From contig NZ_LZMD01000086.1 in the NCBI RefSeq assembly GCF_001668575.1, positions 1 to 64,000 of the forward strand: DNA of 64,000 nucleotides, given 5' to 3'. Positions within the stretch are counted from its first letter, which is position 1, and every line of letters begins with the position of its first letter. The notes under the pieces were generated by a model that saw only the letters and a program-made list of their open reading frames with translations, did not search any database and had not been told where the DNA came from. Below, in pieces: positions 34,594 through 43,023 of this stretch. The translations under genes and the position numbers were made by a program. The stretch comes from Mycobacterium sp. 1164985.4 (GTDB lineage: Bacteria > Actinomycetota > Actinomycetes > Mycobacteriales > Mycobacteriaceae).

Positions 34594-35493
34594 GTCCCCG
34601 GACCCTCCATGACAAACCATCACCGGAATGGGACTGTGGTGTAGCATATTCAAGCTGGTTGATCCCAGCAGTGTTCCCGCGAGTGCATTGCGACGACGTG
34701 CGCCGACCACGATCAGCTGGGAGTCTTCGGCGTGACGCAACAGGACATCGGACGTCGCTTCGGGCTCCAAGAAATAGGTGACCTCGACGTCCGGATAGCG
34801 CTTCGTCCACGGCTCGAGCACGCTGAGCAGACCTTGCCACTGCAGCGCCTCAAAGCCATCCCAATCCACTAGATACGGATTGATCAGCCCAGGCGCGAAC
34901 CGTGGCTTGGACCACGCATGAACAGCGCGAAGGCCGACTCCGAGCCGGCTTGCGAAGTCGAACGCCGCATCGAACGCCGCCGCGCTGGTGGCGGGGTCGT
35001 CGACACCGAGCACGATCGGTCGACTAGTGAGCGTGTTGAGGCCCCCTCGCCAGGCGATGACCGGGCACGCCGAATGCGCAGCGACGGCGAGCGTCGTGGA
35101 GCCGACCAGCATCGCCGCCGTGGGCGAAATCGCTTCAGAGCCCACCACAATGGCCTGAGCCGTTCGGCTGCGGTCCGCCAACAGCTCGGCAGCTGGCACG
35201 TTGGAACGAAGAGCGAATACATCGAGGTCCGGAAAGGCCGCTCGCACGTTCTGCTCTGCGGACTCCAGCACCGCGCCGGCAACCTCACGTTGCTGCGCAA
35301 GCGCTGCCGCGCGGATGGCGGCCGCAGCATCGGTCAGAAGAGTACCCGCCGTGCTCAGGCCGGAGACCAGTTCCAACGGGGCCTTGAACCTCGTCGCTAG
35401 GTCTGCAGTCCACATTGCCGCAGCCATCGCCGATTCCGAACCGTCAACTCCGACGACAAAGGGCAGCGTGTCGTCCGAACCGGGCTTACTCAT
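34522..35493 (-). CDS. universal stress protein, two tandem UspA domains, 3' extended
   Basis: 323 residues. The first domain begins FVVGVDGSESAMAAAMWTADL and has IVVGSEAISPTAAMLVGSTT, without the usual glycine-rich ATP loop; the second begins IVLGVDDPATSAAAFDAAFDF and ends VVGARRRNALAGTLLGSTS then PIPVMVCHG, where USP proteins normally stop. About 25 further residues (GDSTATSHDDRNASRR...) are read from the antisense of the neighbouring USP gene. It is a distinct USP subtype, closer to degenerate second-copy USPs. Its start overlaps the stop of the upstream USP gene by 4 bases. Confidence 0.9.
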   Translation of the reverse strand: MSKPGSDDTLPFVVGVDGSESAMAAAMWTADLATRFKAPLELVSGLSTAGTLLTDAAAAIRAAALAQQREVAGAVLESAEQNVRAAFPDLDVFALRSNVPAAELLADRSRTAQAIVVGSEAISPTAAMLVGSTTLAVAAHSACPVIAWRGGLNTLTSRPIVLGVDDPATSAAAFDAAFDFASRLGVGLRAVHAWSKPRFAPGLINPYLVDWDGFEALQWQGLLSVLEPWTKRYPDVEVTYFLEPEATSDVLLRHAEDSQLIVVGARRRNALAGTLLGSTSLNMLHHSPIPVMVCHGGSGDSTATSHDDRNASRRSDHGAHRSE

Positions 35494-36368
35494 CGGGATC
35501 GAACGACGATCACGGGTGCCGCGGCTGCGTGCGCCACCTTGGCGGCCACGGAGCCGAGTAACAGGCCTGCGAATCCGCCGCGCCCGTGACTGCCGAGGAC
35601 CACGAGTTGCGCCTGTTGCGATGCATCGATGAGCCAACGTGCGGGCTGGTCGCAGACGATGCGGCGGTGAATGTGCACATCCGGGTACTGCTCCTGCCAC
35701 CCGGCCAAGCGTTCGGCCAGAATCTCGTGACCTTGGTCTTCGTACCGGTGCCAGTCCATTCCGAGCGCCGGAAAGACTCCGACATCGCTCCAGGCGTGCA
35801 GGGCCACGAGACCGACACCGCGCCGAGAAGCCTCATCGAAAGCCAGCGCCGTAGCGGCTTCAGACGCCGGCGATCCGTCGATACCCAACAGAACTGGCAG
35901 GCTCCGGTCGGCCAGCCTGCCGTGCTCAGCATTGACCACCACCACCGGGCCGTGACCGTGGTGCAGCAGGCCGCTGCTGACAGAGCCGACGACCGCCCGC
36001 CCGATCGCTGAAAGGCCCCGGGTGCCCACGACGGTCATGAGCGCGTCGCGCGAGGCCTCAGCGAGGGCCCACGGTGGACTCGTATTGACCACGCGGGCTT
36101 CGATCTTCGGTGTGGAGGACTCGCCGGTAACGCTTTTGACCGTCTTCTGCGCTCTTTCGAGCGCATCTTGTGCGGTGGCCTGTTGAGCCTCGATATAACT
36201 CGCGTCGAGGAGCCCCCCGGGCCAGGTCGTGATCAGAGGTGCAATGGCGTGCACCAGGGTGATCGGTTGTTCGCGCATGACCGACTCCTGCGTGGCCCAG
36301 AGGATTGCGGCATCCGATTCCGCCGATCCGTCGACGCCGACGACGATCCCGTTCTTCTTCTCGGTCAT
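35490..36368 (-). CDS. universal stress protein, two tandem UspA domains
   Basis: 292 residues. Domain one begins IVVGVDGSAESDAAILWATQES and has VVGTRGLSAIGRAVVGSVSSG; domain two begins VLLGIDGSPASEAATALAFDEA and ends VLGSHGRGGFAGLLLGSVAAK with APVIVVRSR. Both ATP-binding G-x2-G-x9-G-[ST] loops are intact. Second gene of a minus-strand unit headed by a 31-residue membrane peptide (14 bases upstream) and followed by another USP with a 4-base overlap. The promoter is probably the tandem DosR-like boxes at 36544-36579. Confidence 0.93.
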   Translation of the reverse strand: MTEKKNGIVVGVDGSAESDAAILWATQESVMREQPITLVHAIAPLITTWPGGLLDASYIEAQQATAQDALERAQKTVKSVTGESSTPKIEARVVNTSPPWALAEASRDALMTVVGTRGLSAIGRAVVGSVSSGLLHHGHGPVVVVNAEHGRLADRSLPVLLGIDGSPASEAATALAFDEASRRGVGLVALHAWSDVGVFPALGMDWHRYEDQGHEILAERLAGWQEQYPDVHIHRRIVCDQPARWLIDASQQAQLVVLGSHGRGGFAGLLLGSVAAKVAHAAAAPVIVVRSR

Positions 36369-36382
36369 ACCCTGTCTGTTCC

Positions 36383-36478
36383 TCACATCTTCGAAAAGCG
36401 CGCGCTGATATAAGTCGTCGCGATCGCCATCACCGCAACGATGGCTGCGATGAGGACCAAAGCCGTCGGCCACTCCAT
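36383..36478 (-). CDS. 31-residue single-helix membrane peptide
   Basis: ATG at 36478 is preceded by AGAGGAG at ideal distance (7-8 bases), a stronger ribosome binding site than that of the USP gene downstream. The product starts MEWPTALVLIAAIVAVM, is hydrophobic over about residues 5-25 and ends in a basic tail (SARFSKM), so it would span the membrane once with the positive end inside. It lies 14 bases before the USP start and 66 bases after the nearest DosR-like box, so it would be the first gene of that operon. No homologue can be named. Confidence 0.75.
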   Translation of the reverse strand: MEWPTALVLIAAIVAVMAIATTYISARFSKM

Positions 36479-36543
36479 GGCGAATCTCCTCTGCTCCCGA
36501 CGAAGGTTCACCTGACGGTAGGCCCGATGCACTCCGGTCACGA

Positions 36544-36579
36544 GGGTCATTGGTCCTCAGCGACCATGCCACTGGTCCT
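36544..36579. promoter_or_regulatory. tandem DosR-like boxes between the USP operon and the Rv1733c-like gene
   Basis: GGGTCATTGGTCCT (36544-36557) and ATGCCACTGGTCCT (36566-36579), 22 bases apart; on the minus strand both read AGGACCA-N-TG, close to the DosR GGGACC type. The second is weaker. A third weak candidate, GGGAACATTGTGCG (36634-36647), lies 32 bases before the ATG at 36679. Confidence 0.65.
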
Positions 36580-36678
36580 CCCGCGAATGGCGTTTCGTAA
36601 GACATTCGACTCTGGGCGCGTTGGTCTGAAGCAGGGAACATTGTGCGAGGAGTTTTGTCCGGTAGCAAGAGGACCCCG

Positions 36679-37257
36679 ATGAGTCAGGACACGTTGAGCC
36701 GCCTCGGAAGCAGCCGGTTCCGAAGCCTCGGGCGCGGTGGAGGCCTGGTGCGTCGAAGCGACCGGTGGGAGGCCATCGTGATGCTGCTCCTGGTAGTGAT
36801 TGCAGCGGTATTCGTATCGATCGCTGGGGCGGTCGGTACCGCGGTGTACGACGGTCGCAGCAGGGCGTACGCCGATGAAGCGCGGACCCGGCACTTGGTG
36901 TCCGCGATCAGCGTCGCGACCACCGGTGCCAATATCGAGCGACCACGGTCGGTGGTCGATGTAGCTGTCGAATGGTCCTTCCAAGGCGAGACGCACTCTG
37001 ACGTCGTTGAATTGGGCAGACCGGCCGAAATCGGCGAGCACCTGAAAATCTGGGTGGACGACAGCGGCCGCCGTGCGGGCGCTCCACGGCCTATGTGGTT
37101 GGCAGTCGTCCATGCCGTGGTCGTTGCGGTCGCGTCATGGCTTGGTGTCGCCGCCGTTCTCGCCGGAGTCGCGTTCTTGAGCCGCGTCGCGCTCGATCAT
37201 CGGCGCGCCAGGGACTGGGACCGCGAATTGTGGCTCTTGGTCGGGGGATCCGGCTAG
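36679..37257 (+). CDS. Rv1733c-like two-helix membrane protein
   Basis: 192 residues from the ATG at 36679, with AAGAGGA about 6 bases before it. Two transmembrane helices (about residues 33-55, IVMLLLVVIAAVFVSIAGAV, and 135-160, AVVHAVVVAVASWLGVAAVL) flank an outer loop with YDGRSRAYADEARTRH and VEWSFQGETHSDVVELG. This layout and the YDGR motif are those of M. tuberculosis Rv1733c, a DosR-regulon membrane protein and T-cell antigen of unknown role. Transcribed divergently from the peptide/USP operon. Confidence 0.87.
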   Translation: MSQDTLSRLGSSRFRSLGRGGGLVRRSDRWEAIVMLLLVVIAAVFVSIAGAVGTAVYDGRSRAYADEARTRHLVSAISVATTGANIERPRSVVDVAVEWSFQGETHSDVVELGRPAEIGEHLKIWVDDSGRRAGAPRPMWLAVVHAVVVAVASWLGVAAVLAGVAFLSRVALDHRRARDWDRELWLLVGGSG

Positions 37258-37319
37258 GCCCGGCTGGCGCAATCTCCGAGCTGAGATCTCTCATAATTTT
37301 CGATGGGTCATGTGTCAAT

Positions 37320-37568
37320 TCAGGCCGTGCGCATCTCAACGTATCGGGCGACATCGTCGAGTGTGCGAAGGCCCTGGTAATCCTTCTCCGGGATGTCGAC
37401 GTCGAATCGCTTGTGGACGCGCTGCAGGAAGTTCAGCCAGTCCATGCTGTCGAGGTCGACCTGATCTCGCAGCAGCACCGTCGCCTCGATCTCCTCTGGG
37501 TCGACCTCCGGCGCGATGGCAGTCAGCTCGGAAAGCACTGCGGCCTGGATGTCTTCGATGGTTGACAT
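37320..37568 (-). CDS. acyl carrier protein
   Basis: 82 residues from the ATG at 37568 (a GTG three codons earlier overlaps the E2 stop). It is a four-helix ACP: VLLRDQVDLDSMDWLNFLQR contains the D-S-M phosphopantetheine attachment Ser, and VDIPEKDYQGLRTLDDVARYV is the normal helix III/IV end. The W in DSMDW departs from the usual DSLE/DSLD of fatty-acid AcpM and from its extended C-terminus, so this is a dedicated carrier. It is the last gene of the acs-pdh operon, 5 bases after the E2 stop, an unusual partner for pyruvate dehydrogenase. Confidence 0.88.
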   Translation of the reverse strand: MSTIEDIQAAVLSELTAIAPEVDPEEIEATVLLRDQVDLDSMDWLNFLQRVHKRFDVDIPEKDYQGLRTLDDVARYVEMRTA

Positions 37569-37573
37569 GATGA

Positions 37574-38848
37574 TCACTTCTCCAGGAGGTCGGGTTGCTG
37601 AAGCGCCTCGTCGATGGCGGCGAGGAACAAGGCTCCACGGTGCCCATCGCTGGCGCGATGGTCGGCGGCCAGCGTCGCCTGCACAGTCGTGGCGATCCGG
37701 ATTCCACCGCCCACCGCCCGGACGCGTTGCGTCGGCCTGCCGAAGCCGACAAGGGCTACCTGTTGGGGATAGATCACTCCGAACACCGCATCGACGCCCT
37801 GGTCGCCAAGGTTCGTCACCGTGATGGTCGGATCGGACATCTCCGAACTACGCAACGAGAACGCGCGGGCGCGTGCGACCAGATCGCTGAGGTTTGCCAT
37901 CAGATCGTCGATTTTCTTGTCCGTGACGTCGTGGATGGCCGGCGCGACCAAGCCTCCGCCGCGCAGGGAGATCGCCACGCCGACGTGCACCGCCTCGGCC
38001 GGTTCGAACGTGTCGTTGCGCCAGAATCCGTTGAACTCGGTGAATCGTCGGGCGGCCAGGGCGACCGCCTTCAATTGTAAGACGGCCGGAAGTAGGCGTT
38101 CCGTGACGGAGCGTTGAGCGTTGCGTTCGGACAACCAGTTCAGCGCGTTATCGAAGACGATCTCGTGAGCCAGATAGTAGTGGGGAATCTCCCGCTTGGA
38201 CCGGCTCATCGCCGCAGCAATCGAGCGGCGCATCTCCGCTCCACGCTTCACAGCCAGCTCTTTCGGCGAAAGCCCCTGTGCCGGCGCGGAAACGGACTTC
38301 GCCGGCTCGGCGGCTCTGGTGTCGGCCGCAGCGTGCTCGACGTCGTTGAGCGTGACGGCGCCCTGCGGTCCGGTACCGCTCACCGCCTCGACATCGACGC
38401 CCATGGACTGCGCGAGACGACGGGCGGCCGGTGAGACCCAGCGCCGGTGGTGCTCGGGCGTCGTGACGACGGGGGCGACCGGCGCGGGCGGCGGTGCCTC
38501 GGGTGACCGGCGCGGGGTCGGCTCCGCGACGGGGGTCACCTCGACCGTCGGGAGTGCCTCCACCGCCGGGGCCGCCTGCACGGTCGGGGCGGGTAGCGGC
38601 TCGGCCGCTTCGCCCGGTTCGGCCAAGCGCGCCAACGGCGCTCCCACCTGAACCGTCGTACCGACGGGCACCAGGAGTTCGACGACGGTGCCCTCCTGCC
38701 AGCACTCCACCTCGACGGCGGCCTTGGTCGTCTCGACCACTGCCACGATCTGCCCGCGGGTCACCACGTCTCCCGGCTTGACCAACCACTCGTCGAGCGT
38801 TCCCTCGTCCATGTCGGCGCCCAGCGCGGGCATCGTGAACTCGATCAT
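37574..38848 (-). CDS. pdhC: dihydrolipoamide acyltransferase E2 of a pyruvate/2-oxo acid dehydrogenase
   Basis: 424 residues. The N-terminal lipoyl domain (about 1-78) has the lipoyl Lys in VETTKAAVEVE; a Pro/Ala-rich linker follows; the E3/E1-binding domain is VSPAARRLAQSMGVDVEAVSG at about residues 138-170; the catalytic acetyltransferase domain fills the rest. The usual terminal catalytic HxxxDG is recognisable as ADHRASDGHRGALFLAAID. It transfers the acetyl group from lipoate to CoA. No E3 (dihydrolipoamide dehydrogenase) is encoded here, so E3 is shared. Overlaps pdhB by 4 bases. Confidence 0.94.
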   Translation of the reverse strand: MIEFTMPALGADMDEGTLDEWLVKPGDVVTRGQIVAVVETTKAAVEVECWQEGTVVELLVPVGTTVQVGAPLARLAEPGEAAEPLPAPTVQAAPAVEALPTVEVTPVAEPTPRRSPEAPPPAPVAPVVTTPEHHRRWVSPAARRLAQSMGVDVEAVSGTGPQGAVTLNDVEHAAADTRAAEPAKSVSAPAQGLSPKELAVKRGAEMRRSIAAAMSRSKREIPHYYLAHEIVFDNALNWLSERNAQRSVTERLLPAVLQLKAVALAARRFTEFNGFWRNDTFEPAEAVHVGVAISLRGGGLVAPAIHDVTDKKIDDLMANLSDLVARARAFSLRSSEMSDPTITVTNLGDQGVDAVFGVIYPQQVALVGFGRPTQRVRAVGGGIRIATTVQATLAADHRASDGHRGALFLAAIDEALQQPDLLEK

Positions 38849-39822
38849 CGGCGGTCACCGAACATACTGCGAACCGCTTCGGCGATCTTCTCCGGTTGCG
38901 GCAGCGCCGCTTGCTCAAGGTGCTTGGCGTAGGGGATGGGTACTTCTTCTGTGCAGACGCGGGCGATCGGTGCGTCGAGGTCGTAGAACGCGTTCTCCAC
39001 GATGCGCGCGCTGATCTCGCCGGCCAGGCTGCCGGTACGCCAGCCTTCGTCGACCACCACCGCTCGGTGTGTCTTGAGCACCGACTCGAGAAGCGTCGCG
39101 TCGTCGAGGGGCCGCAGCACCCGTAGATCGACGACCTCGCAGTCGATTCCGGACAGCGACAGCTCGTTGGCGGCGTCGAGAGCTTTGTGCAGGCTGCCAC
39201 CGTAGGTGATCACCGTGACGTCCTTGCCTACGCGCCGCACCGCTGCCCGCTCGATGTCCGTCGGCACCAGCGCGTCGACGTCGGTCGAGGTGTTGTACAA
39301 CTGCACGTGCTCGAAGATGACGACCGGATCCGGATCGGCCAGCGCGGTGGGCAGCATCCCGTAGGCGTCGGCCACCGTGGCCGGCGCCACCACCTTGATT
39401 CCGGGGATATGGGCATACCACCCCTCGAGGCTGTGCGAATGTTGGGCTGCCAGTTGGCGTCCGGCGCCGGTGGCCATGCGGACCACCAGCGGCACCGAGA
39501 ACTGACCGCCGGACATGTGGCGCAGCGCCGCGGCGGTGTTGACGATCTGGTCGAGCGCCAGCAGGCTGAAGTTGACCGTCATCACCTCGACTATCGGTCG
39601 CAAACCGCCTAGCGCAGCGCCGATTCCCACACCGACGAAACCGAGTTCGGAGAGTGGAGTGTCGCGGATGCGGTCCGGCCCGAACTCCTTGAGCAATCCC
39701 TTGGACGCGGCGTAGGTGCCGCCGTAAGCGCCGACGTCCTCGCCCATCAGCAAGACGCGTGAGTCGGCGAGCATCGCGTCGCGGATCGAATCGTGCACCG
39801 CGGTGCGGTAGGCCGTCTTCAT
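38845..39822 (-). CDS. pdhB: pyruvate dehydrogenase E1 component, beta subunit
   Basis: 325 residues from the ATG at 39822, overlapping pdhA by 4 bases. The transketolase-type pyrimidine-binding domain has LLMGEDVGAYGGTY (ThDP Glu) and RIRDTPLSELGFVGVGIGAAL; VVRMATGAGRQLAAQHSHSLEGWYAHIPG and VVIFEHVQLYN follow, then the C-terminal domain with DVTVITYGGSLHKALDAA and VVDLRVLRPLDDATLLES. With pdhA it forms the alpha2beta2 E1 that decarboxylates pyruvate, distinct from the single-chain AceE used aerobically by mycobacteria. Confidence 0.94.
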   Translation of the reverse strand: MKTAYRTAVHDSIRDAMLADSRVLLMGEDVGAYGGTYAASKGLLKEFGPDRIRDTPLSELGFVGVGIGAALGGLRPIVEVMTVNFSLLALDQIVNTAAALRHMSGGQFSVPLVVRMATGAGRQLAAQHSHSLEGWYAHIPGIKVVAPATVADAYGMLPTALADPDPVVIFEHVQLYNTSTDVDALVPTDIERAAVRRVGKDVTVITYGGSLHKALDAANELSLSGIDCEVVDLRVLRPLDDATLLESVLKTHRAVVVDEGWRTGSLAGEISARIVENAFYDLDAPIARVCTEEVPIPYAKHLEQAALPQPEKIAEAVRSMFGDRR

Positions 39823-40793
39823 GGCCGACTCCCCGCAGGAGTGAGCACATCGCGGGTCAGGTCGGAGACGTCCTCCCACGTGCCGGCCTCGGCGTAGTCG
39901 ACCGCTTCGGCCAGTTCGGTTTCGGCGGCGGCACGCATGGATGCGACGTCGTCATCGGTCAAGAGTCCCTCTGCCAGGCATCTTTCGGTGAAGGTGCGGA
40001 CGGGGTCGCGTTCCTTCCAGTGTTCGACCTCGCTCTTCTCCCGGTACAGTTCGGGGTCGAACATCGAGTGCGGGCGGAACCGGTACGTGAGGAACTCCAG
40101 AAAGAACGGCCCCGCGCCACTGCGCACGTGGTAGGCCCCTTCCTGAGCAGCGGCGTGACAGGCCAGCACGTCCATCCCGTCCACCGCGAGTGCCGGTATC
40201 CGGTACGACGCCGCCTTCGCGGTCATGTCGGTCTGCGACTGCTCCACCGCGATTGACGTCCCCATCGCGTAGAGGTTGTTCTCGCAACAGAACAGCACCG
40301 GTAGCTGCCACAGCTCGGCGAGGTTCAGCGATTCGTGGAAGGCCCCCTCGGCGACGGCGCCCTCGCCGAAATAGCATGCGGTGACCCGATTTCGCCCCAG
40401 CTGCTTGTCTGCCAGCGCCAGACCCACGGCCAGCGGCAGACCACCGGCGACGATCGCATTCCCGCCGTAGAACCTCACGCCCGCATCGAACAGATGCATG
40501 GAGCCGCCTCGTCCGCGAGAGCAACCCTCCTGCTTGCCGAACATCTCGGCCATGATCTTCGGCATCGGCACGCCGCGCAGCAGTGCGTGAGCGTGGTCGC
40601 GATAGGTGGCCACCACGGCGTCCTCGGGTTCGAGCACCCGAAGCGAGCCCGCGGCCACCGCCTCCTCACCGACGTACAAGTGCAAGAAGCCACGAATCTT
40701 GGCCGCGCTGTACAGCTCTGCGCACTTCTCCTCCATCAGCCGCACCCGCACCATGTCGCTGAGCAGGGCGCGTGCCAATTCCTGGTCGGTCAT
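39819..40793 (-). CDS. pdhA: pyruvate dehydrogenase E1 component, alpha subunit
   Basis: 324 residues. The ThDP-binding motif is present as ACYFGEGAVAEGAFHESLNLAELW... reaching CCENN (G-E-G in place of G-D-G), with FYGGNAIVAGGLPLAVGLALA before it. YRDHAHALLRGVPMPKIMAEM and SRGRGGSMHLFDAGVRF are standard E1-alpha segments, and the phosphorylation-loop-like region is RFRPHSMFDPELYR. It may also accept acetoin or other 2-oxo acids; the neighbouring acs points to acetyl-CoA. It overlaps acs by 4 bases and pdhB by 4, so translation is coupled. Confidence 0.93.
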   Translation of the reverse strand: MTDQELARALLSDMVRVRLMEEKCAELYSAAKIRGFLHLYVGEEAVAAGSLRVLEPEDAVVATYRDHAHALLRGVPMPKIMAEMFGKQEGCSRGRGGSMHLFDAGVRFYGGNAIVAGGLPLAVGLALADKQLGRNRVTACYFGEGAVAEGAFHESLNLAELWQLPVLFCCENNLYAMGTSIAVEQSQTDMTAKAASYRIPALAVDGMDVLACHAAAQEGAYHVRSGAGPFFLEFLTYRFRPHSMFDPELYREKSEVEHWKERDPVRTFTERCLAEGLLTDDDVASMRAAAETELAEAVDYAEAGTWEDVSDLTRDVLTPAGSRP

Positions 40794-42577
40794 GGTAAGG
40801 CCTCCTGGTGCTGTGGTGTTTCGACGGTGGAGGTGTCGCCCTCGGGTAATCCGAGTTCGCGCGCCTTGAGCAGTCGGCGCATGATCTTGCCGCTGCGTGT
40901 GTGCGGCAGGCTCTCGACGAATTCGATTTCCTTCGGGGCGACCGCGGCGCCGAGTCGTTTGCGGGCCTGACCGGTCAGCTGTGCACGCAGCTCCTCGGTG
41001 GGCTCGAAGCCGTCTTTGAGCGTGACGAAGGCTTTCACCAGTTCCCCGACCGTGGGGTCTGGCTTGCCGATCACTGCGGCCTCGGCGACGGCCGGGTGAT
41101 CGGTCAGCGCGTTCTCCACCTCGAACGGGCCGATCAGGTGGCCCGCGGACTTGATCACGTCGTCGGCGCGGCCGACGAACCAGAAGTATCCGTCGCGGTC
41201 ACGCTTGACCAGATCGCCCGACATGTACAGGCCGTTGGCAAAGCTCTTGTGATACCGCTCTTCTTGATGGAGGTACTCACGAAACATCGACGGCCATCCG
41301 GGTTTCAGGGCGAGCTCACCTTCGATGTCGGGTGTGTCGATGACCGACACCGAGCCGTCGTCGTTGCGGCGCACCACAAACGCATCCACGCCGGGCAGCG
41401 GGCGACCCATTGATCCGGGCTTGATGTCGAAGGCCGGGGTGTTGGCGATCATGATCCCGCCGGTCTCCGTCTGCCACCAGTTGTCGTGGATGGGCAGGCC
41501 CAACACGCGCTTGCCCCACCAGACCGCCTCGGCGTTGAGCGGTTCACCGACGCTCGCAACGAATCGCAGTCGGGGAAAGTGGTAATGCGCAGCGACCTCC
41601 GGCCCCGCCTTGATCAGCATGCGGATGGCCGTCGGCGCGGTGTACCAGACCGTGACGCCTTCGTCCTGAAGGATGCGGTACCAGCGCTCGGCGTCGAATT
41701 CGGCCTGGTCGATAATGGAGGTGACGCCGTGCAGCAGCGGTGCGATGATGCCGTAGGACGTGCCGGTGACCCAACCCGGATCTGCTGTGCACCAATAGAT
41801 GTCATCGGGATGAAGGTCCAGTGCGTAGAGGCCGGTGACGAAATGCATCGTCACCGCCCCGTGCACGTGGCGGGCACCCTTCGGTGTGCCGGTGGTGCCG
41901 CTGGTGAAGTGCAGCAGCGAGGTATCCTCCGCGGTGGTGGGTTCGATCGGGGCGTAGTCGGAGGCTTCGTCCATAAGCGGCGCCAGACTGAGCGTGCCGG
42001 GCACGGGATCGGTGTCGGACCCATCGACCAGCAGGACGTGCCGTACCGACGACAGCTGATCGCGAATCGAGGCGATCTTGCGTTGGTAGAGCGCCCTCGT
42101 CGTCACCAGCACGGCAGCCTCACCGATCGTGACACGGGTGGCGATGGGCTCCGGGCCGAACGCCGAGAACAACGGCGAAACGACGCTGCCGTTGCGCAAG
42201 GCCCCCATCATCGCGATGTACAGCTCCGGAATGCGGCCCATGATCAGGAACACGCCGTCGCCCTTACCGACGCCCAGGCCCCGTAGGACACTGGTGAACC
42301 GCCGGGCGCGACGGCCGAGTTCGGCGAAGCTGAGGTCATAGGTGACGAGCTCGCCGTCGGCGAGTGTGTCAGTGATGAACCGCAGCGCGGTCCGCGACGC
42401 CAGCGGTCCCTCGGCGTGACGGTCGACCGCCGCATAGGCGATATTGCAGCCACCGCCCGGCATTCCCTCGCACGGGTTTACAACGGCAGACCAGCTGAAA
42501 TCCTCCCGCGTCTCCGCATAATCGGCGTAGTTGGGCGGGACCTTCCAATCCTCGGCGCTCTTGGTGATGGTCGTCAT
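40790..42577 (-). CDS. acs: acetyl-CoA synthetase (AMP-forming)
   Basis: 595 residues of the ANL superfamily. The P-loop is LHFTSGTTGTPKGARHV; WCTADPGWVTGTSYGIIAPLL is the acetyl-CoA synthetase-type stretch; WWQTETGGIMI is motif A5; GDLVKRDRDGYFWFVGRADDVIKSAG is the hinge; LPHTRSGKIMRRLL carries the catalytic Lys that Pat-type acetyltransferases modify. It is about 50 residues shorter than classical Acs at the N-terminus. With PDH in one operon it may adjust acetate/acetyl-CoA balance, possibly running towards acetate and ATP in hypoxia (inference). The 86-residue gene starts upstream with a 6-base gap. Confidence 0.93.
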   Translation of the reverse strand: MTTITKSAEDWKVPPNYADYAETREDFSWSAVVNPCEGMPGGGCNIAYAAVDRHAEGPLASRTALRFITDTLADGELVTYDLSFAELGRRARRFTSVLRGLGVGKGDGVFLIMGRIPELYIAMMGALRNGSVVSPLFSAFGPEPIATRVTIGEAAVLVTTRALYQRKIASIRDQLSSVRHVLLVDGSDTDPVPGTLSLAPLMDEASDYAPIEPTTAEDTSLLHFTSGTTGTPKGARHVHGAVTMHFVTGLYALDLHPDDIYWCTADPGWVTGTSYGIIAPLLHGVTSIIDQAEFDAERWYRILQDEGVTVWYTAPTAIRMLIKAGPEVAAHYHFPRLRFVASVGEPLNAEAVWWGKRVLGLPIHDNWWQTETGGIMIANTPAFDIKPGSMGRPLPGVDAFVVRRNDDGSVSVIDTPDIEGELALKPGWPSMFREYLHQEERYHKSFANGLYMSGDLVKRDRDGYFWFVGRADDVIKSAGHLIGPFEVENALTDHPAVAEAAVIGKPDPTVGELVKAFVTLKDGFEPTEELRAQLTGQARKRLGAAVAPKEIEFVESLPHTRSGKIMRRLLKARELGLPEGDTSTVETPQHQEALP

Positions 42578-42583
42578 CTGTGC

Positions 42584-42844
42584 TCACCAATCGGGTAGCG
42601 AAAGCACGCCGTTGCGCCTGGCGGGGCCGATGTTCACCATCACCCGCTCCAGCAGCGCGGCGTAAGCCGATCCGTCGACGAGGAAGTCGGCCCCCCCGTG
42701 GCGCAGTAGGTAGGCATCCAGGCGGCGGTCGAGCGACCAATCGGAGTAGATCCGGCTAGCGAATTCGGACCGCAGGAACCGCCAGGCCAGGGTGTCGAGT
42801 TCCGCGGTCGTCAGATCGGCGCTTTCAGTCGGCGTCATCGGCAT
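42584..42844 (-). CDS. small hypothetical protein heading the acs-pdh operon
   Basis: 86 residues from the ATG at 42844, which has GAGGA six bases upstream; an ATG two codons later and a TTG two codons earlier fit less well. The protein is soluble and probably helical: LTTAELDTLAWRFLRSEFASRIYSDWSLDRRLDAYLLRHG and GSAYAALLERVMVNIGPA. No known motif was recognised. Being the first gene of the acs-pdhA-pdhB-pdhC-acp unit, 6 bases before acs, it may be a small regulator or subunit of that pathway (inference). DosR-like boxes lie 108 or more bases upstream. Confidence 0.75.
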   Translation of the reverse strand: MPMTPTESADLTTAELDTLAWRFLRSEFASRIYSDWSLDRRLDAYLLRHGGADFLVDGSAYAALLERVMVNIGPARRNGVLSLPDW

Positions 42845-42951
42845 CCCCAATCCTCGCGCCCGGTTGTCGCATCCATCATTTGCGCGGCTGACCGACAGAA
42901 ATAGAGAAGAAAGTCACACAAGATCAGCCCATCGGCCTCCGTCTGCGACTC

Positions 42952-42988
42952 GTGCCTTTAGACCCTCGGACTTCGGTCCAGACGGCCC
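42952..42988. promoter_or_regulatory. cluster of DosR-like boxes in a divergent promoter
   Basis: GTGCCTTTAGACCC (42952-42965), CGGACTTCGGTCCA (42967-42980, near-perfect palindrome) and overlapping GGTCCAGACGGCCC (42975-42988). The first and third are 23 bases apart, and the third ends 36 bases before the ATG at 43024, with AACGAT (43012-43017) as a -10. Which two are used cannot be decided from sequence. Serves the acs-pdh operon (minus) and the 43024 gene (plus). Confidence 0.7.
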
Positions 42989-43023
42989 TGTGTGGCCGGC
43001 GAGTCCGTCGCAACGATCGAGAT

